Shown here: positions 1 to 11,650 of the stretch, in pieces
Position numbering within the stretch: position 1 is the first letter of the stretch
How the letters are laid out: each line of letters begins with the position of its first letter
Source of the DNA: Zygnema cylindricum
Lineage: Eukaryota; Streptophyta; Zygnematophyceae; Zygnematales; Zygnemataceae
Length of the DNA: 64,000 bases
Direction: 5' to 3'
NCBI GenBank assembly: GCA_037447655.1
Contig: JBBHKE010002559.1
Coordinates: forward strand, 89,756 to 153,755
Notes under the pieces: generated by a model
Database searches by the model: none
What the model was told of the DNA's origin: nothing
What the model saw: the letters and a program-made list of their open reading frames with translations, nothing else
Position numbers and translations under genes: made by a program

Positions 1-917
1 CCTAGGCTATCCAGAGGTTTACGGGATATATATATACTAGTTTATTTACCGTTGGGTTATTTACTAAAAGAATATGTATTTATCCCAGGATTTGATCCTG
101 GTACCTGCCAGACGGTATGCAGCCAGTAGCCGGTAGCCTTAACCGTTATGTCTAGACATAGTGTTACGTATTATAGGGTTTGATAATTAGTTAAACATTA
201 ATACATAGGATAGTTCATTTAACTAAAACAATTTTACAGGAGACATAGATCCAGTAATGTAAAAGTACGAATTACGGTACAGATAAGAAAAGAATACCGC
301 GCATTTATTTCTTTAGCGAAACAAATACCGCGCATGTATTTATTACGGCTACGATTTAATGTGAATTTAATCGGACAGCCGGAATTAACGCAGAGATCAC
401 GGAAGTGGATTTCGGCGGTTTGTGGTCATCGCCACATCGGATGACACGTGGCGAAATTACATTGGATCGTGGTATCTCCGGAGATTACGGCACCGAATCT
501 GGATATGATATGTGTGAACATTTAGGCCATGTCGTACAATGTCCGTACAAAAAGTACACAGGCAGTTGTATTTTTGCGTACGCTAGTAAAATGTGATTGG
601 CTTCGTACATCAATAGATAGTGTTTTTGAGAGAGATAGGACTTAGAAAAATTAGGAGATAGGACCCTCTCTCCTAGAGAGCTTCTGCACAAAATGTCAAC
701 TTTGACCCTCCATAACTTACTGCTCAGGGGAGCAAATTCAGAGATTCTTTTTGCTATCGACTCAACGGAGTCTTACCTTTACAGGGGTGAAAGTGGCCAG
801 AGTTCTTGACTGCCAGGGTGGCAATTGTTCTTGCTGAAACACAAAGGGGTTAGAGTTATCCTAGAGGCTTCTTAGAAGCTGTTCACTTTGAGGACTTATG
901 GAGGTCTCGGAATTTCA
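1..917 (+). repeat. 5' LTR of copia A (truncated by window edge)
   Basis: Matches the 3' LTR at 10616-11646 over its length and ends in TTTCA directly before the primer site. By comparison with the 3' LTR about 143 bp of the left end are missing. It holds the gag start codon (898-900) and, antisense at about 90-160, a tRNA-like hairpin element shared by all LTRs in this window. Confidence 0.92.
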
Positions 918-3413
918 GGTTATGGGCCCACCCTCTAGGGTACTAATCTTTAATGGAACTAGTTTCATATATTTGGAAAGTATGATGATACGAGCTCTAT
1001 GCGAAAAACAGTTTTTGGGGGATAGTGAGTGGACGATTGGGGCGTCCATCAAGTCTTAGAATCCCTCCAAGGTTTGGAGGAAGCAGATTCACCAGGAAAG
1101 AGGATCCACCTTCAACGAAGGAAACAAATGAAGGAGAGGTGGTGGACAAAGGAAAGAAGAAGGAGACGACCACACCAATAGCAACGCGTTCCGCATTTAT
1201 GTCACCTATTCCGAGGAACGAGGAGAATGATACTGAAACATGGGACTTCAACAATATGGCGGCAAAACACTTCATCCTACGCCATCTCACTCAAGGACTT
1301 CCATGTTCTCTTTTGCAGGTAGAAAGGGCATCCGATCTTTGGATGGCTCTCATAGAGATGTACCGAAGTGGTACGATTCAGTAACAATAGTTGGCTGATC
1401 AGAAAGTTAATGAGTATGTATACAAAGGGGGAAAGATGTTGGATTTTTGCAATGAGCTTGCTACACTCTTCATGGAGCTAATGAGTGCGGGAAAGATTTT
1501 AGTGAAAAATAAAAGGTTAACTGTTTACTGATAAAGTTACCCGATGAGTTCCATAACATTGTCAACCGTGTGCAGAACTTGCTAGACTCAAGGTGGATAT
1601 GGAACTCAATGGTAGGGATGATTCTCGTTCGGGAGAATACGATTGAGATCCGAAGGGGAGGAAAGAGTGGCCAAGCCTTGGAAACTGCGACCGATTGGAG
1701 GAACAAGGAATCCCGCAAAGCGGTCGGAAACTATGGGGGAAGGGAGCTGAAAAATCAGACCGACGAGTTCGGACCAAGGGCTCCCAAAGGTTTATGTCAT
1801 TTTTGTAAGAAACGTGGGCACTATATGGCAGAGTGCACTAAGCTAACTGAGTTTTGGTTAAAGGAGGGGCAGACCGGTGGTACCCCGAGAGGAAAGAAAA
1901 AGGCCCTTGTGACACAGGTACATGAGGCAGAATGCGAAGATGAGGACGATGAGCTCTTTTTAGATGAGGAGTTGGAGGCGAAAAACGAGGTCAAAATTCC
2001 ACGAAGGCATAAATGTGCTTCCGGTGGATTGAAAGGTGAAGCAGGCTTGATTGTAGATTCATGTGCCTCCATGCACATGTGTAAGGATAGGCATCTGTTC
2101 ACTAAGATAAGAAAGATTCCCACCGTAGAGATAGAGTACGGGGATGGGAGGATAGTCACCACTACTCTTGTAGGATTAGTAGATCTGAAAGTGTTAGTAG
2201 AAGGAAAGACATCCATAGTAACATTCTCCGATGTATTGTTTATTCCGGAGCTGAACAAAAACCTCATCTCTACATCTGTATTAGATGATAAGGGCTTTTT
2301 TACTAGCACTAGGGAAGGAGTCTTTACTGCTAGTTTTGAGGAGGGTGTCTATTTCATTGTTGAGAAAGGTTGCCATGGGATGTTTAGGGTGATTTTAATA
2401 ATGAAACGAAGAAACTTTATTATGCTGGTGTTCATGATATTATGATGTGGCATAAGAGGCTTGGGCATGTGAATCTAGATAAGTTAAGAGAGATGAAAAA
2501 AATGAGAGTGGTGGAAATTGATTCGGAATCAAGGGATAGAGGAGAAGCCGAGATTGTTCAAAAATATCAATGAAAACCATCTATTCTGACCTCATATTTT
2601 GAGGGGGGAAGGTGAAGTAGCAAAAGATTGCAAGAAAAACAGGTTAATACCAAGGTAACAAAACTATCTCATCAAGATGAAGCTCAAACTTATGGAGAGG
2701 CGATGACTTGTCCAGAAAGAAACTGGTGGAAGACAACCATCAATGAGGAGATGGCCTCTATTGTGGCAGCCTATACTTGGGAGCTCGTGGTTTGTCCACC
2801 TAACCGAAAACTAATTGGTTGTAATTGGGTTTTCAAATTAAAACTGAATCCAGATAACACAATCGAGCGCTACAAGGCCCGATAAGTGGCAAAGGGATTT
2901 ACACAAAAGGAGGGAATTGACTACGAGGAAACCTTTGCCCCATTCGTCAAATTTCCCTTCGTCCGCATACTTCTCAGCCTAGCAACAGCGGAAGACATAG
3001 AAGTGCACCAAATGGACATCAAGACAACCTTTTTGCATGGAGAGTTGGAAGAGGAGATCTTCATGCGACAACCCGAAGGGTTTGTGGAGGAAGGAGAGGA
3101 GAGTAAGATATGTCGGTTGATTAAATCTCTTTATGGTTTGAAACAGGCGCCTCGACAATCAAATAAGAAGCTTGATACGTTTCTTACCGGTCTGGGATAT
3201 ATCCGGATCAGCTCACATCACTCAGTCTATGTTTTCGAAGATGAGGAAGGTTTTATATTTATTGCAATTTATGTTGATGATTTGTTTGTTTTAAGTAAAT
3301 CAATGGAAATAATTAATAAACTAAAAACCGATCTTAACAGGAGATTTCAAATGAAGGATATGGGGGAAGCAAAATATATTTTGGGAATTCAAGTAGAAAG
3401 AGACCGAAAAAGA
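898..3413 (+). pseudogene. Broken gag-pol of copia A, 5' portion
   Basis: Gag starts at ATG 898 inside the LTR and aligns with the Gag starts of copia B and D, but frame breaks occur near 1015 and 1380. A CCHC zinc knuckle (C-x2-C-x4-H-x4-C) is coded at about 1798-1842. The protease motif near 2050 reads D-S-C instead of the catalytic D-S-G. The integrase zinc region (MWHKRLGHVN) begins near 2440 and then jumps at about 2512 to the acidic hinge that follows integrase in copia D, so about 1 kb including the D,D,E core is deleted. Reverse transcriptase follows, with an in-frame TAA at 2883 and an intact YVDDL at 3270-3284. It ends at the copia B insertion. Confidence 0.9.
918..932 (+). other. 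Primer binding site of copia A, complementary to the anticodon arm of tRNA-iMet
   Basis: GGTTATGGGCCCACC abuts the LTR end. It is the reverse complement of an internal stretch of plant initiator tRNA-Met (GGTGGGCCCATAACC, spanning the CAU anticodon), not of the 3' CCA end. This is the arrangement known for Drosophila copia, which primes from a 5' half of tRNA-iMet. The tRNA sequence is from memory. Confidence 0.8.
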
Positions 3414-4386
3414 TGCAACATTGAGACCTCCATAGGTACTCAAAGTAGGCAGCTTGCTAGAAGCCTCTAGTATAACCTTAGTTCGTTAAGCTTTGTCTGA
3501 ATATTGCAGATACCCTGACAGAATACAGACTGACCAGACTGCACCCCTTTGAAGGGCTGACTCCCCTGAGTCTGCCACAAAAAGAATTCTTGAATTTGCT
3601 CCCCTGAGCAGTTAATTATCAATGGTCAAAGATGACCCTCTTATACAAAAGCTCTCTGAGAGAGAGGCGGCTACCTCTCATTTACTAAGTCATAAACCCC
3701 TCTCTAAACCCTCTCCTACTGATGTACAGAACCAATCGATTGAGTGTACAGTACAGAAAGGCATTTGGTCCGAAGTATTTTTTGTACGGCCATTGTACGA
3801 TATGGCCAGAAAAACGACGCCTGCCATATCTGGGTTCGCCATAATATGTCTCGGAGATGCCGTCATCCAATTCATGCTGCCACGTGTCACCCGTTGTGGT
3901 TGTGATCAAAAACCGCCAAATTGACCATTCCGCGATGCTGGCTTCTTTCTCCGTCGTTAGATTAATGTTGGCTTAAATTTATAGCCGTTAAAAATACAAC
4001 TAGTACATTTCCGTTGTAATTCTATTTTTAACTGTGTCTGTATGAATGTGGTCCGTTTGTCAGTAAATTGAACTTCTCTTTTTCGTCATCTTTAAGTAGT
4101 TATCGTACCCTATATACTTCAGCACTGGTCTTAGACTGCAGGGTAAGACTAACAGCTACTTTGACGGATGGTAGGTACCAGGATCAAATCCTGGGTCCGT
4201 CAATCCTTTTGGTAAGTTTACTCTAGAAGGAGCATAGGCAGCCATGGCTCTATCTTCCTCTCCAGCCTTCAGTGACTACAACAAGTATGGGGGCTAGAGA
4301 GAGAAGCTGGAAACAGACTGCCTCTGCTTTTTCTTGCTCTTATTTAAATCTTTTAACTAACCTAGAAAATACCTTTTATTTCAGCA
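3414..4386 (-). repeat. 3' LTR of copia B
   Basis: Pairs with 8754-9745. The two copies differ at scattered sites, roughly 5% by eye. This copy lacks a 19-bp segment present in the other (near 9561-9579). A tRNA-like hairpin is seen on the + strand at about 4163-4203. Confidence 0.93.
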
Positions 4387-4399
4387 CTCCCTTTATTTT

Positions 4400-5843
4400 C
4401 TAGTCACTTTTGATTTTAAGTCCACATCTCTCTCTGCAGAAAATTAATTTAGGAGAAGGTACCGGCTTGGTCATCATGTCTGCCACCATCTCACTGTCTG
4501 GTCTGTATTCTAGACTTATTATTTTGTTCTCCACCTTTTCCCTAACAAAGCTAAGTCTGATGTCCATGTGTTTTGCTTTAAAATGATGTTTGGGATTTGC
4601 AGCAATTGCAATTGCTGCGTGATTATCACAAAATATTTTTTGAATTCCACTCTTAAGATGCCCCAATTCACCAAGCAAGGATTTAACCCACATCAATTCC
4701 TTCACAGCAGAGCAAGATGCCATATACTCTGCCTCCATGGTAGACTGAGCAATGACCTTTTGCTGCTTACTGCTCCAACAACAAGCACCATTCCCCACAT
4801 ACAACACATATCCAGATGTACATCTTCTCATCGGAGCATCCCCATAGCTGGCATCAATCCAAGTGGTGATGTCATTGTTTTCCCCACCCAGATGCAACCA
4901 TAGATCCCTAGTTCCTATGAGATATCTGAGGACCCTTTTTGCTGCTTCCCAATCCCTTTTGGTAGGAGCATTCAAACTCCTACTTAGCACTCTTACAGCT
5001 GCTGCCAAATCCGGTCTGGTACAATTCATAGAATATATCAGACTGCCCACTACCTGTCTGTATGGTATAGTCTGCATAAACTTCTTCTCTTCTGACCTAG
5101 TTGATCATATTGAATTAGGATGTCTCCTTCCTCACTCCCCTCACTTCCCTTCTTTAGATCCATGGGAGTTGTGCAACTGTTGGCTTTGTTCATCTGAATT
5201 TTTTCCAGCATGTTTCCAATTGCCTCTTTCTGAGTTAATCTAATTATCCTCTTTTTCCTATTTCTCTCTACTTGTATTCCCAAAATATATCTAGCCTCCC
5301 CCATATCTTTCATTTTGAATCTTCCCTTTAGATCTGTTTTTAGTTTGTTAATTTTCTTTAATGACTTACTTAAACAAGAAGATCATCAACGTAAATTGCA
5401 ATAAAGATGACACCTTCCTCATCTTCAAAAACATAAATTGAATGGTCTGAACTTATGCGAAAGTATCCCAGACTGGTAAGGAACTCATCAAGTTTCTTGT
5501 TCCACTATCTGGGCGCCTGTTTCAATCCATAGAGAGATTTGATTAGCCGGCATACCTTACTTTCCTCTCCTTGTTCCACGAATCTTTCCGGTTGTCGCAT
5601 GAAGATTTCCTCCTCTAGTTCTCCATGTAGGAACGTTGTCTTTATGTCCATCTGGTGGACTTCCATGTCTTCTATAGCTGCCAGACTGAGAAGTATTCGA
5701 ACCGAGGGAAATCTGACGATCGGAGCGAAGGTTTCTTCGTAGTCTATTCCTTCTTTTTGAGTAAAACCTTTCCCCACTAACCGAGCCTTATACGGCTCAA
5801 TTGTATTGTCCGGATTCAGTTTTAGTTGAAAACCCACATACAT
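4400..5843 (-). pseudogene. Reverse transcriptase-RNase H part of copia B pol
   Basis: Read right to left: the RT start around 5843 (KGFTQKEGIDYEETFAP), a TAG stop near 5503 just after the QAPR motif, the YVDDL catalytic motif at about 5385-5399, then the RT thumb (GEARYILGIQVER) and a long open RNase H stretch at 5077-4400 with the copia-type STMEAEYMA motif. The frame changes relative to the gag-integrase part, so it cannot be made as one polyprotein. The terminal stop lies just before the polypurine tract. Confidence 0.9.
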
Positions 5844-6085
5844 CCAATTGGTTTTCTATCGGGTGGACAGTCCACCAGCTCCCATGCATCAACCGCCATG
5901 ATTGAAGTCATCTCTTCATTGATGGTTGTCTTCCACCGGTTTCTTTCCGGACAGTTCATTGCCTCTTCATATGTTTGAGGTTCATCCGGGTGAGATAGTT
6001 TAGTTACCTTTTTATTAACTTGTTTCTCTTGAAGCCTTTTGCTGCTTCTTCTCCCTCCCTCAAAATCTGCGGCTAGAATAGATGG

Positions 6086-8773
6086 TTATCGTGGATTCTT
6101 TCGATTCACCACGGCTTCTCCCCTGTCCCTCAGATCCATATCCGTTTCCACCACGTCTTCCCCTTGTGTCATTGGCGTTTCCAAGTTCAAGTCTTTCTCT
6201 GTCTGTTTTGAATCTGCAAGGATATCATCTGAACCTGCAAGAGTATCATCTTCTTGAAAACCCAGATAGTAAGGGAGATGAAAGTCATCAGAAGTGTCTG
6301 ACTCAACTCTGATTCTGACTGGTTTTGAGGATTTAAAGGGATCTACTGACTTCCCTTCATCCATAGCTACCAGATGTTTAACTAATATTATATCTTCTCT
6401 CTTTAGATCATATACTGTATACCCTTTTACATCCTCATCATATCGTAGCAAGTATCCTGGTTTCCCTTTAGGATCTAGTTTCCAGTTTGAATTATCTGTA
6501 TCTAAACTGAAGACTTTACTACCGAAAACCTTTAAATGAGATAGATCTGGTTTTCGGCCGGTCCATTTCTCATATGGAGTTTGGCCTTTCACCGCCGAAG
6601 TTAAAACTCTGTTTCTCAAATAATTTGCACAATTCATAGCTTCTGCCCAAAATCTTTTTCCTATCCTTTTATCTGACAACATACTCCGTGCACTGTCATT
6701 TAGTGTCCTATTCAATCTCTCGGCAACACCATTCTGTTCCGGGTTTTCTGGAACTGTCTTTTGATGTTGAACACCATCCTCCCTTAAGAACTCTTCAAAC
6801 TGATTGGAGGTATATTCTCCTCCATTGTCACTTCTTACTCTCTTTATTGAGGTCTCGTGAAGTTTCTCGACCCATGCCTTATATTGTTTAAAATACTCCG
6901 GAGTTTCTGATTTATTTTTCAGAAAGTATACTCGGGAGTACCGGGACCAATCATCAGTAATGGTTAGCATAAATCTTTTGCCTCCGGGTGATGGCGCTCT
7001 CGCCGGTCCCCAAATGTCCGTGTGTACCAAATCAAGAACTTTTTCTCCTTTATAAGTTGCTTCCTTTGGGAATGGTAATCTGTGTGCTTTACCTTGAGCA
7101 CACCCACTGCAATCACTCACATTATCATTTTCCCCAAAGCGTATTCCTTCAACTACTCCCATTTTTTTCATTTCTCTTAACTTTTCTAGATTCACATGCC
7201 CAAGTCTCTTATGCCACAACATAATATCATTGACACCAGTATAGTAAAGTTTGAGTTTTTCATTTCTTAAAGCAAGCCTGAACATTCCTTGGCTACCTTT
7301 CTCAGCAGTGAAATACACATCTTCCTCAAAGCTAGCTGTAAAGACTCCTTTTCTGGTGCTAGTTTCAAATCCTTTATCATCTAATACAGACGTGAAGATA
7401 AGATTCATGTTTAACTCCGGAATAAACAATACATCGGAGGACGTAACTATTGAGGTTTTTCCTTCCACTACGACTTTCACATCTACCGATCCTACATACG
7501 TAGTGGTCATTACCCTCCCATCCCCATATTGAATCTCTACTCTAGGGATCTTTCTCAGCTTAGTAAACATATGCATATCTTTGCACATGTGCATAGATGC
7601 ACCTGAATCCACAATCCAGCCTCCTTCACCTTTCAGTCCACCGAAAGCACATTTATGCTTTCGTGGAATTTCGACTTCTGTTTTTGCCTCAAACTCCTCA
7701 TCCAAAAGAAGTTCGTCGTCCTCTTCATCGGATTCCTCCTCGATTACCTGTGTGACAAGTGCCTTTTTCTTCCCTCGTGTTTGACCCCCGGTCTACCCCT
7801 CTTTTATCCGAAGCTCGGTCAGTTTGGTGCATTCTGCCATGTAATGCCCGGGTTTCTTACAAAAGTCACAAAGCCCCTTTAGTCCCCTCGTTCCGGATTC
7901 ATCGGATTGATTTTTCACGTCTTCCCCTCTATGACTTCCAAGGGGTTTCCGTGAATCTTTGTTTCTCCAACTTGCTCTAGCCGCCAAGGCTTGTCCGTTC
8001 TTAACTCCCCTTCGGATTTCGATTGTATTCACTCGGACGAGAATCATACCAACTACTGAATTCCATACCCACCTGGAGTACGGTAGATCCTGTACCCGGT
8101 TTACAATGTTCTCATGCTCATCGGGTAGTTTCATGAGTAAACAATGTACCCTTGCCTTCTCGGTTTCTACTTTTCCGGCACACTCTAACTCCATGAAAAG
8201 TATAGCCAGCTCATTGCAGAAATCGAGCATCTTCTCTCCTTTGTGAAAGTATCCATTGATCCTTTGGTCTGCTAGCTTCTGTTCCTGAATAGTACCGCTA
8301 CGGTACATCTCTATAAGGGCATCCCACAGATCGGATGCCCTTTCCACCTGTAAATGAGGACCAGCAAGTCCTTGTGTGAGATGACGGAGGATAAAATGCT
8401 TGGCTGCCATGTTGCTGTAGTCCCAGGTATCAATATCATTCTCCTCATTCCTCAAAATAAGAGACATCAAAGCAGATCCGGTTGCTATAGGTGTGGATTT
8501 CTCTTTTTCTTTCCCTTTTTCCATCACGATGCTTTCTCCGTCTTCTTATTCCCCTGATGACGGTGGATCTTGTTTCCTACCAAATCTGCTTCCTCCAAAC
8601 CCTGGAGAAATAGCAGGAACAGATGGGCGCTTCACTCGCCCACTCACTATTCCCCAAAATCTTTTCTCACATAGGGCTCCCATCATCATACTCTCCCAGT
8701 AGATGAACCCAGTCCCACTGAATATGGGCACCCTAGAGGGTGGGCCCATAACCTGCAACTCTGAGACATCCAT
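6086..8773 (-). pseudogene. Gag-protease-integrase part of copia B
   Basis: One continuous frame from ATG 8773, which lies inside the LTR, to a TAA at 6086-6088, broken only by TAA at 8546-8548 and TAG at 7793-7795. Domains in order: Gag with the YWESMM signature; a CCHC knuckle (CDFCKKPGHYMAEC) near 7870-7830; protease with intact DSGASMHM near 7600; the integrase HHCC zinc region from about 7220; and a DDE core with HTDIWGP, RSDNGGEY and NGVAERLNRT between about 7040 and 6710. The two internal stops look like single-base changes at residues that are open in the sister copies. Confidence 0.92.
8739..8753 (-). other. Primer binding site of copia B
   Basis: On the - strand it reads GGTTATGGGCCCACC directly after the LTR end. 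It is identical to the copia A site and complementary to the tRNA-iMet anticodon arm. Confidence 0.8.
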
Positions 8774-9745
8774 AGGTACTCAGAGTAGGCAGCTTGCTAG
8801 AAGCCTCTAGTATAACCTTAGTTCGTTAAGCTTTGTCTGAATATTGCTGACACCCTTACAGAATACGGACTGAATAGACTGCACCCCTTGGAAGAGCTGA
8901 CTCCCCTGAGTCTGCACAAAAAGAATCCTTGAATTTGCTCCCCTGAGTTGTTAATTATCAATGGTCAAAGATGACCCTCTTATACAAAAGCTCTCTGAGA
9001 GAGAGGCGACTACCTCACATTTTCTAAGTACTAAACCCCTCTCTAAACCCTCTTCTACTGATGTACGGAACCAATCAATTGAGTGTAGAGTACAGAAAGG
9101 CACTTGGTCCGAAGTACTTTTTGTACGGCCATTGTACGATATGGCCAGAAAAACGACGCCTGCCATATCCGGGTTCGCCATAATATGTCCCGGAGATGCC
9201 GTCATCCAATGTCATGCTGCCACGTGTCACCCGTTGTGGTTGTGATCGAAAACCGCCAAATTGACCATTCCGCGATGCCGGCTTCTTTCTCCGTCGTTAG
9301 ATTAATGTTGGCTTAAATTTATAGCCGTTAAAAATACAACTAGTACATTTCCGGTGTAATTCTATTTTTAACTGTGTCTGTATGAATGTGGTCCGTTTGT
9401 CAGTAAATTGAACTTCTCTTTTTTGTCATCTTTAAGTAGTTATCGTACCCTATATACTTCAGCACTGGTCTTAGACTGCAGGGTAAGACTAATAGCTAAT
9501 TTGACGGATGGTAGGTACCAGGATCAAATCCTGGGTCCGTCAATCCTTTTGGTAAGTTTACCAAGGATCTGCCTTTTGACTCTAGAAGGAGCATAGGCAG
9601 CCATGGCTCTATCTTCTTCTCCAGCCTTCAGTGACTACGACAAGTATGGGGGCTAGAGAGAGAAGCTAGAAGCAGGGTGCCTCTGCTTTTTCTTGCTCTT
9701 ATTTAAATCTTTTAACTAACCTAGAAAATACCTTTTATTTCAACA
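8754..9745 (-). repeat. 5' LTR of copia B
   Basis: Full LTR, 992 bp, TG...CA on the - strand. It carries the Gag start (8771-8773) near its inner end and the tRNA-like hairpin on the + strand at about 9502-9542. Confidence 0.93.
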
Positions 9746-10602
9746 AAAGAAAGATTAAAAGATTGACTGAAAATAAAACAATAGAGAACATGCTTGAAAA
9801 ATTTTCGATGGATAAAACTAATAGTTGTACAACTCCAATGGAGTTTAACAAGGGAAGTGAGGGGAGTGAGGAAGAAGGAGTCATAGTCTTAGACAAAGAA
9901 TTATCTCCTGAAAAACATAAGTTCATGCAAACTATTCCTTACAGGCAAGTAGTGGGAAGTCTAATATATTTTATGAATTGTACCAGGTCGGATTTAGCTG
10001 CAGCTGTAGGAGTGCTTAGTAGAAGTCTAAATGCTCCCACTAAGAGGGATTGGGAGGCAGCTAAGAGAGTCCGTAGATATTTGATAGGAACTAGGGATAT
10101 ATGGTTGCATTTTGGTGGGGAGAATACTGATATCACTACTTGGAGTGATGCCAGTTATGGTGATGCTCCGATGAGGAGATGCACTTCTGGATATGTATTA
10201 TGTGTGGGTGATGGGGCATGCTGTTGGAGTAGCAAATTCCAAAAAGTTATTGCTCAGTCCACCATGGAAGTTGAGTATATGGCCTCTTACTCTGCTGTAA
10301 AAGAATTGATGTGGGTCAAGTCTTTGCTTGGTGAGCTTGGTCACTTTAAGAGTGGTGTGCAGAAAATATTTTGTGATAATCAAGATCTAATCCCTATTTC
10401 TGCCAATCCTAAACATCATTTTAAAGCCAAACACATGGACATTAGACTCAGCTTTGTTAGAGAGAAAGTAGAAAATAAAATAATCAGTTTAGAGTACCGA
10501 CGAGATAGTGAGATGGTAGCAGATATGATGACCAAACTTGTGCCTTCCTTTAAGCTAATTTTTTGCAGGGAGAAGTATGGTCTGAAATTAAAGATTGACT
10601 AG
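9746..10602 (+). pseudogene. Copia A pol, 3' portion (RT thumb and RNase H)
   Basis: Continuation of the copia A reverse transcriptase after copia B. From about 9763 it is open to the stop at 10600-10602. It contains the junction motif PYRQVVGSLIYFMN, the RNase H strand WSDASYGDAPMRR, QSTMEVEYMA (E-to-V change against copia B) and the terminal REKYGLKLK. It ends 13 bp before the 3' LTR, with the polypurine tract between. Confidence 0.93.
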
Positions 10603-10615
10603 AAAATAAAGGGAG

Positions 10616-11646
10616 TGTAGAAATTAATGGTCTGTTTAAAGTATTTTCTAGATCTAAATATAGAAAGAAGTTGAGGCAGTTAACCTCTAACTTCTCTCTT
10701 CAACTCTCAAACTTGTCGCAGTCACTAAAAAGTTGGAGAGGAAGCTAGAGCCATGGCTACCTAGGTTATCCAGAGGTTTACAGGAAATATATATACTAGT
10801 TAATTTACCGTTGGGTTATTTACTAAAAGAATATGTGTTTATCCCAGGATGTGATCTTGGTACCTGCCTGACTATAAGCAGTCGGTAGCCAGTAGCCTTA
10901 ACCGTTAACTCTAGACATAGTGTTACGTATTATAGGGTTTGATAAATAGTTAAACATTAATAAGTAGGATAGTTGATTTAATTGAAACAGTTTTACGGGA
11001 GACATAGATCCAGTAATGTAAAAGTACGGATTATGGTACAGATAAGAAATGAATACCGCGTATTTATTTATTACGGCTACAATTTAATGTGAATTTAATC
11101 AAACAAAAAAGAATTAACGCCGAGATCGCGGAAGAGGATTTCGGCGGTTTGTGGTCATCGCCACATCGGATGACACGTGGCAAAATTACATTGGATCATG
11201 GTATCTCTGCAGATTACGGCATCGAATCTCGATATGACATGTGTCGACATTTAGGCTATTTCGTACAATGTCCGTACAAAAAGTACACCGGCAGCTATAC
11301 TTTTGTGTACGGAGGTGTAATCTGATTGGCTCCGTACATCAGTAGATAAAGTCTGTGAGAGAGATAAGACTTAGAAAAATTAGGAGATAGGACCCTCCTC
11401 CTAGAGAGCTTCTGTACAAAAGGTCAACTTTGACCCTCCATAACTTACTGCTCAGGGTAGCAAATTAAGAGACTCTTTTTGCTATAGACTCAAGGAAGTC
11501 TTGCCTTGACAGTGAAGAAGGTGGTCAGAGTTATTGTCTGCTAGGGTGGCAGATGTTCTTGCTGAAACACAATGGGTTCAGAGTTATCCTAGAGGCTTCT
11601 TAGAAGTTGTTCACTCTAAGGACTTATGGAGGTCTCAGAGTTACCA
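10616..11646 (+). repeat. 3' LTR of copia A
   Basis: Begins TGTAGAAATTAATGG directly after the polypurine tract and matches the 5' LTR up to GGAGGTCTCAGAGTT. The last few bases are degraded (TTACCA where the 5' copy has TTTCA). The tRNA-like hairpin lies antisense at about 10845-10915. Confidence 0.92.
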
Positions 11647-11650
11647 AAAG

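Larger units (their letters stand above)
3414..9745 (-). mobile_element. Ty1/copia retrotransposon B, complete, nested in copia A
   Basis: A 6.3-kb element with two LTRs (3414-4386 and 8754-9745), TG...CA termini, a primer site at 8739-8753, a polypurine tract at 4387-4401 and full gag-pol on the - strand. It is flanked on both sides by the 5-bp target duplication AAAGA (3409-3413 and 9746-9750), and the copia A reverse transcriptase continues in sense across the site. The LTRs are related to, but clearly distinct from, those of copia A and D (outer terminus TGCTGAAATAAAAGG rather than TGTAGAAATTAATGG), so it is a second subfamily. It is the best preserved of the three elements. Confidence 0.95.
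1..11646 (+). mobile_element. Ty1/copia retrotransposon A, interrupted by copia B
   Basis: Degenerate copia element read on the + strand. Order seen: 5' LTR (its first ~140 bp lie outside the window), primer site at 918-932, gag, protease, a remnant of integrase, the first part of reverse transcriptase to 3413, then copia B, then the rest of reverse transcriptase and RNase H from 9746, a polypurine tract (10603-10615) and the 3' LTR (10616-11646). Reading across 3413/9746 restores a continuous copia pol reading, which proves the nesting. The order protease-integrase-RT-RNase H is the defining copia order. Several stop codons, frameshifts and an integrase deletion make it non-autonomous. The outer target duplication cannot be checked because the left end is missing. 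Confidence 0.93.

Noticed and set aside
4163-4203. Functional tRNA gene in the LTR hairpin
   Set aside because: Only a T-arm and a possible extended acceptor-like stem are present. No anticodon arm, and the acceptor pairing differs between copies.
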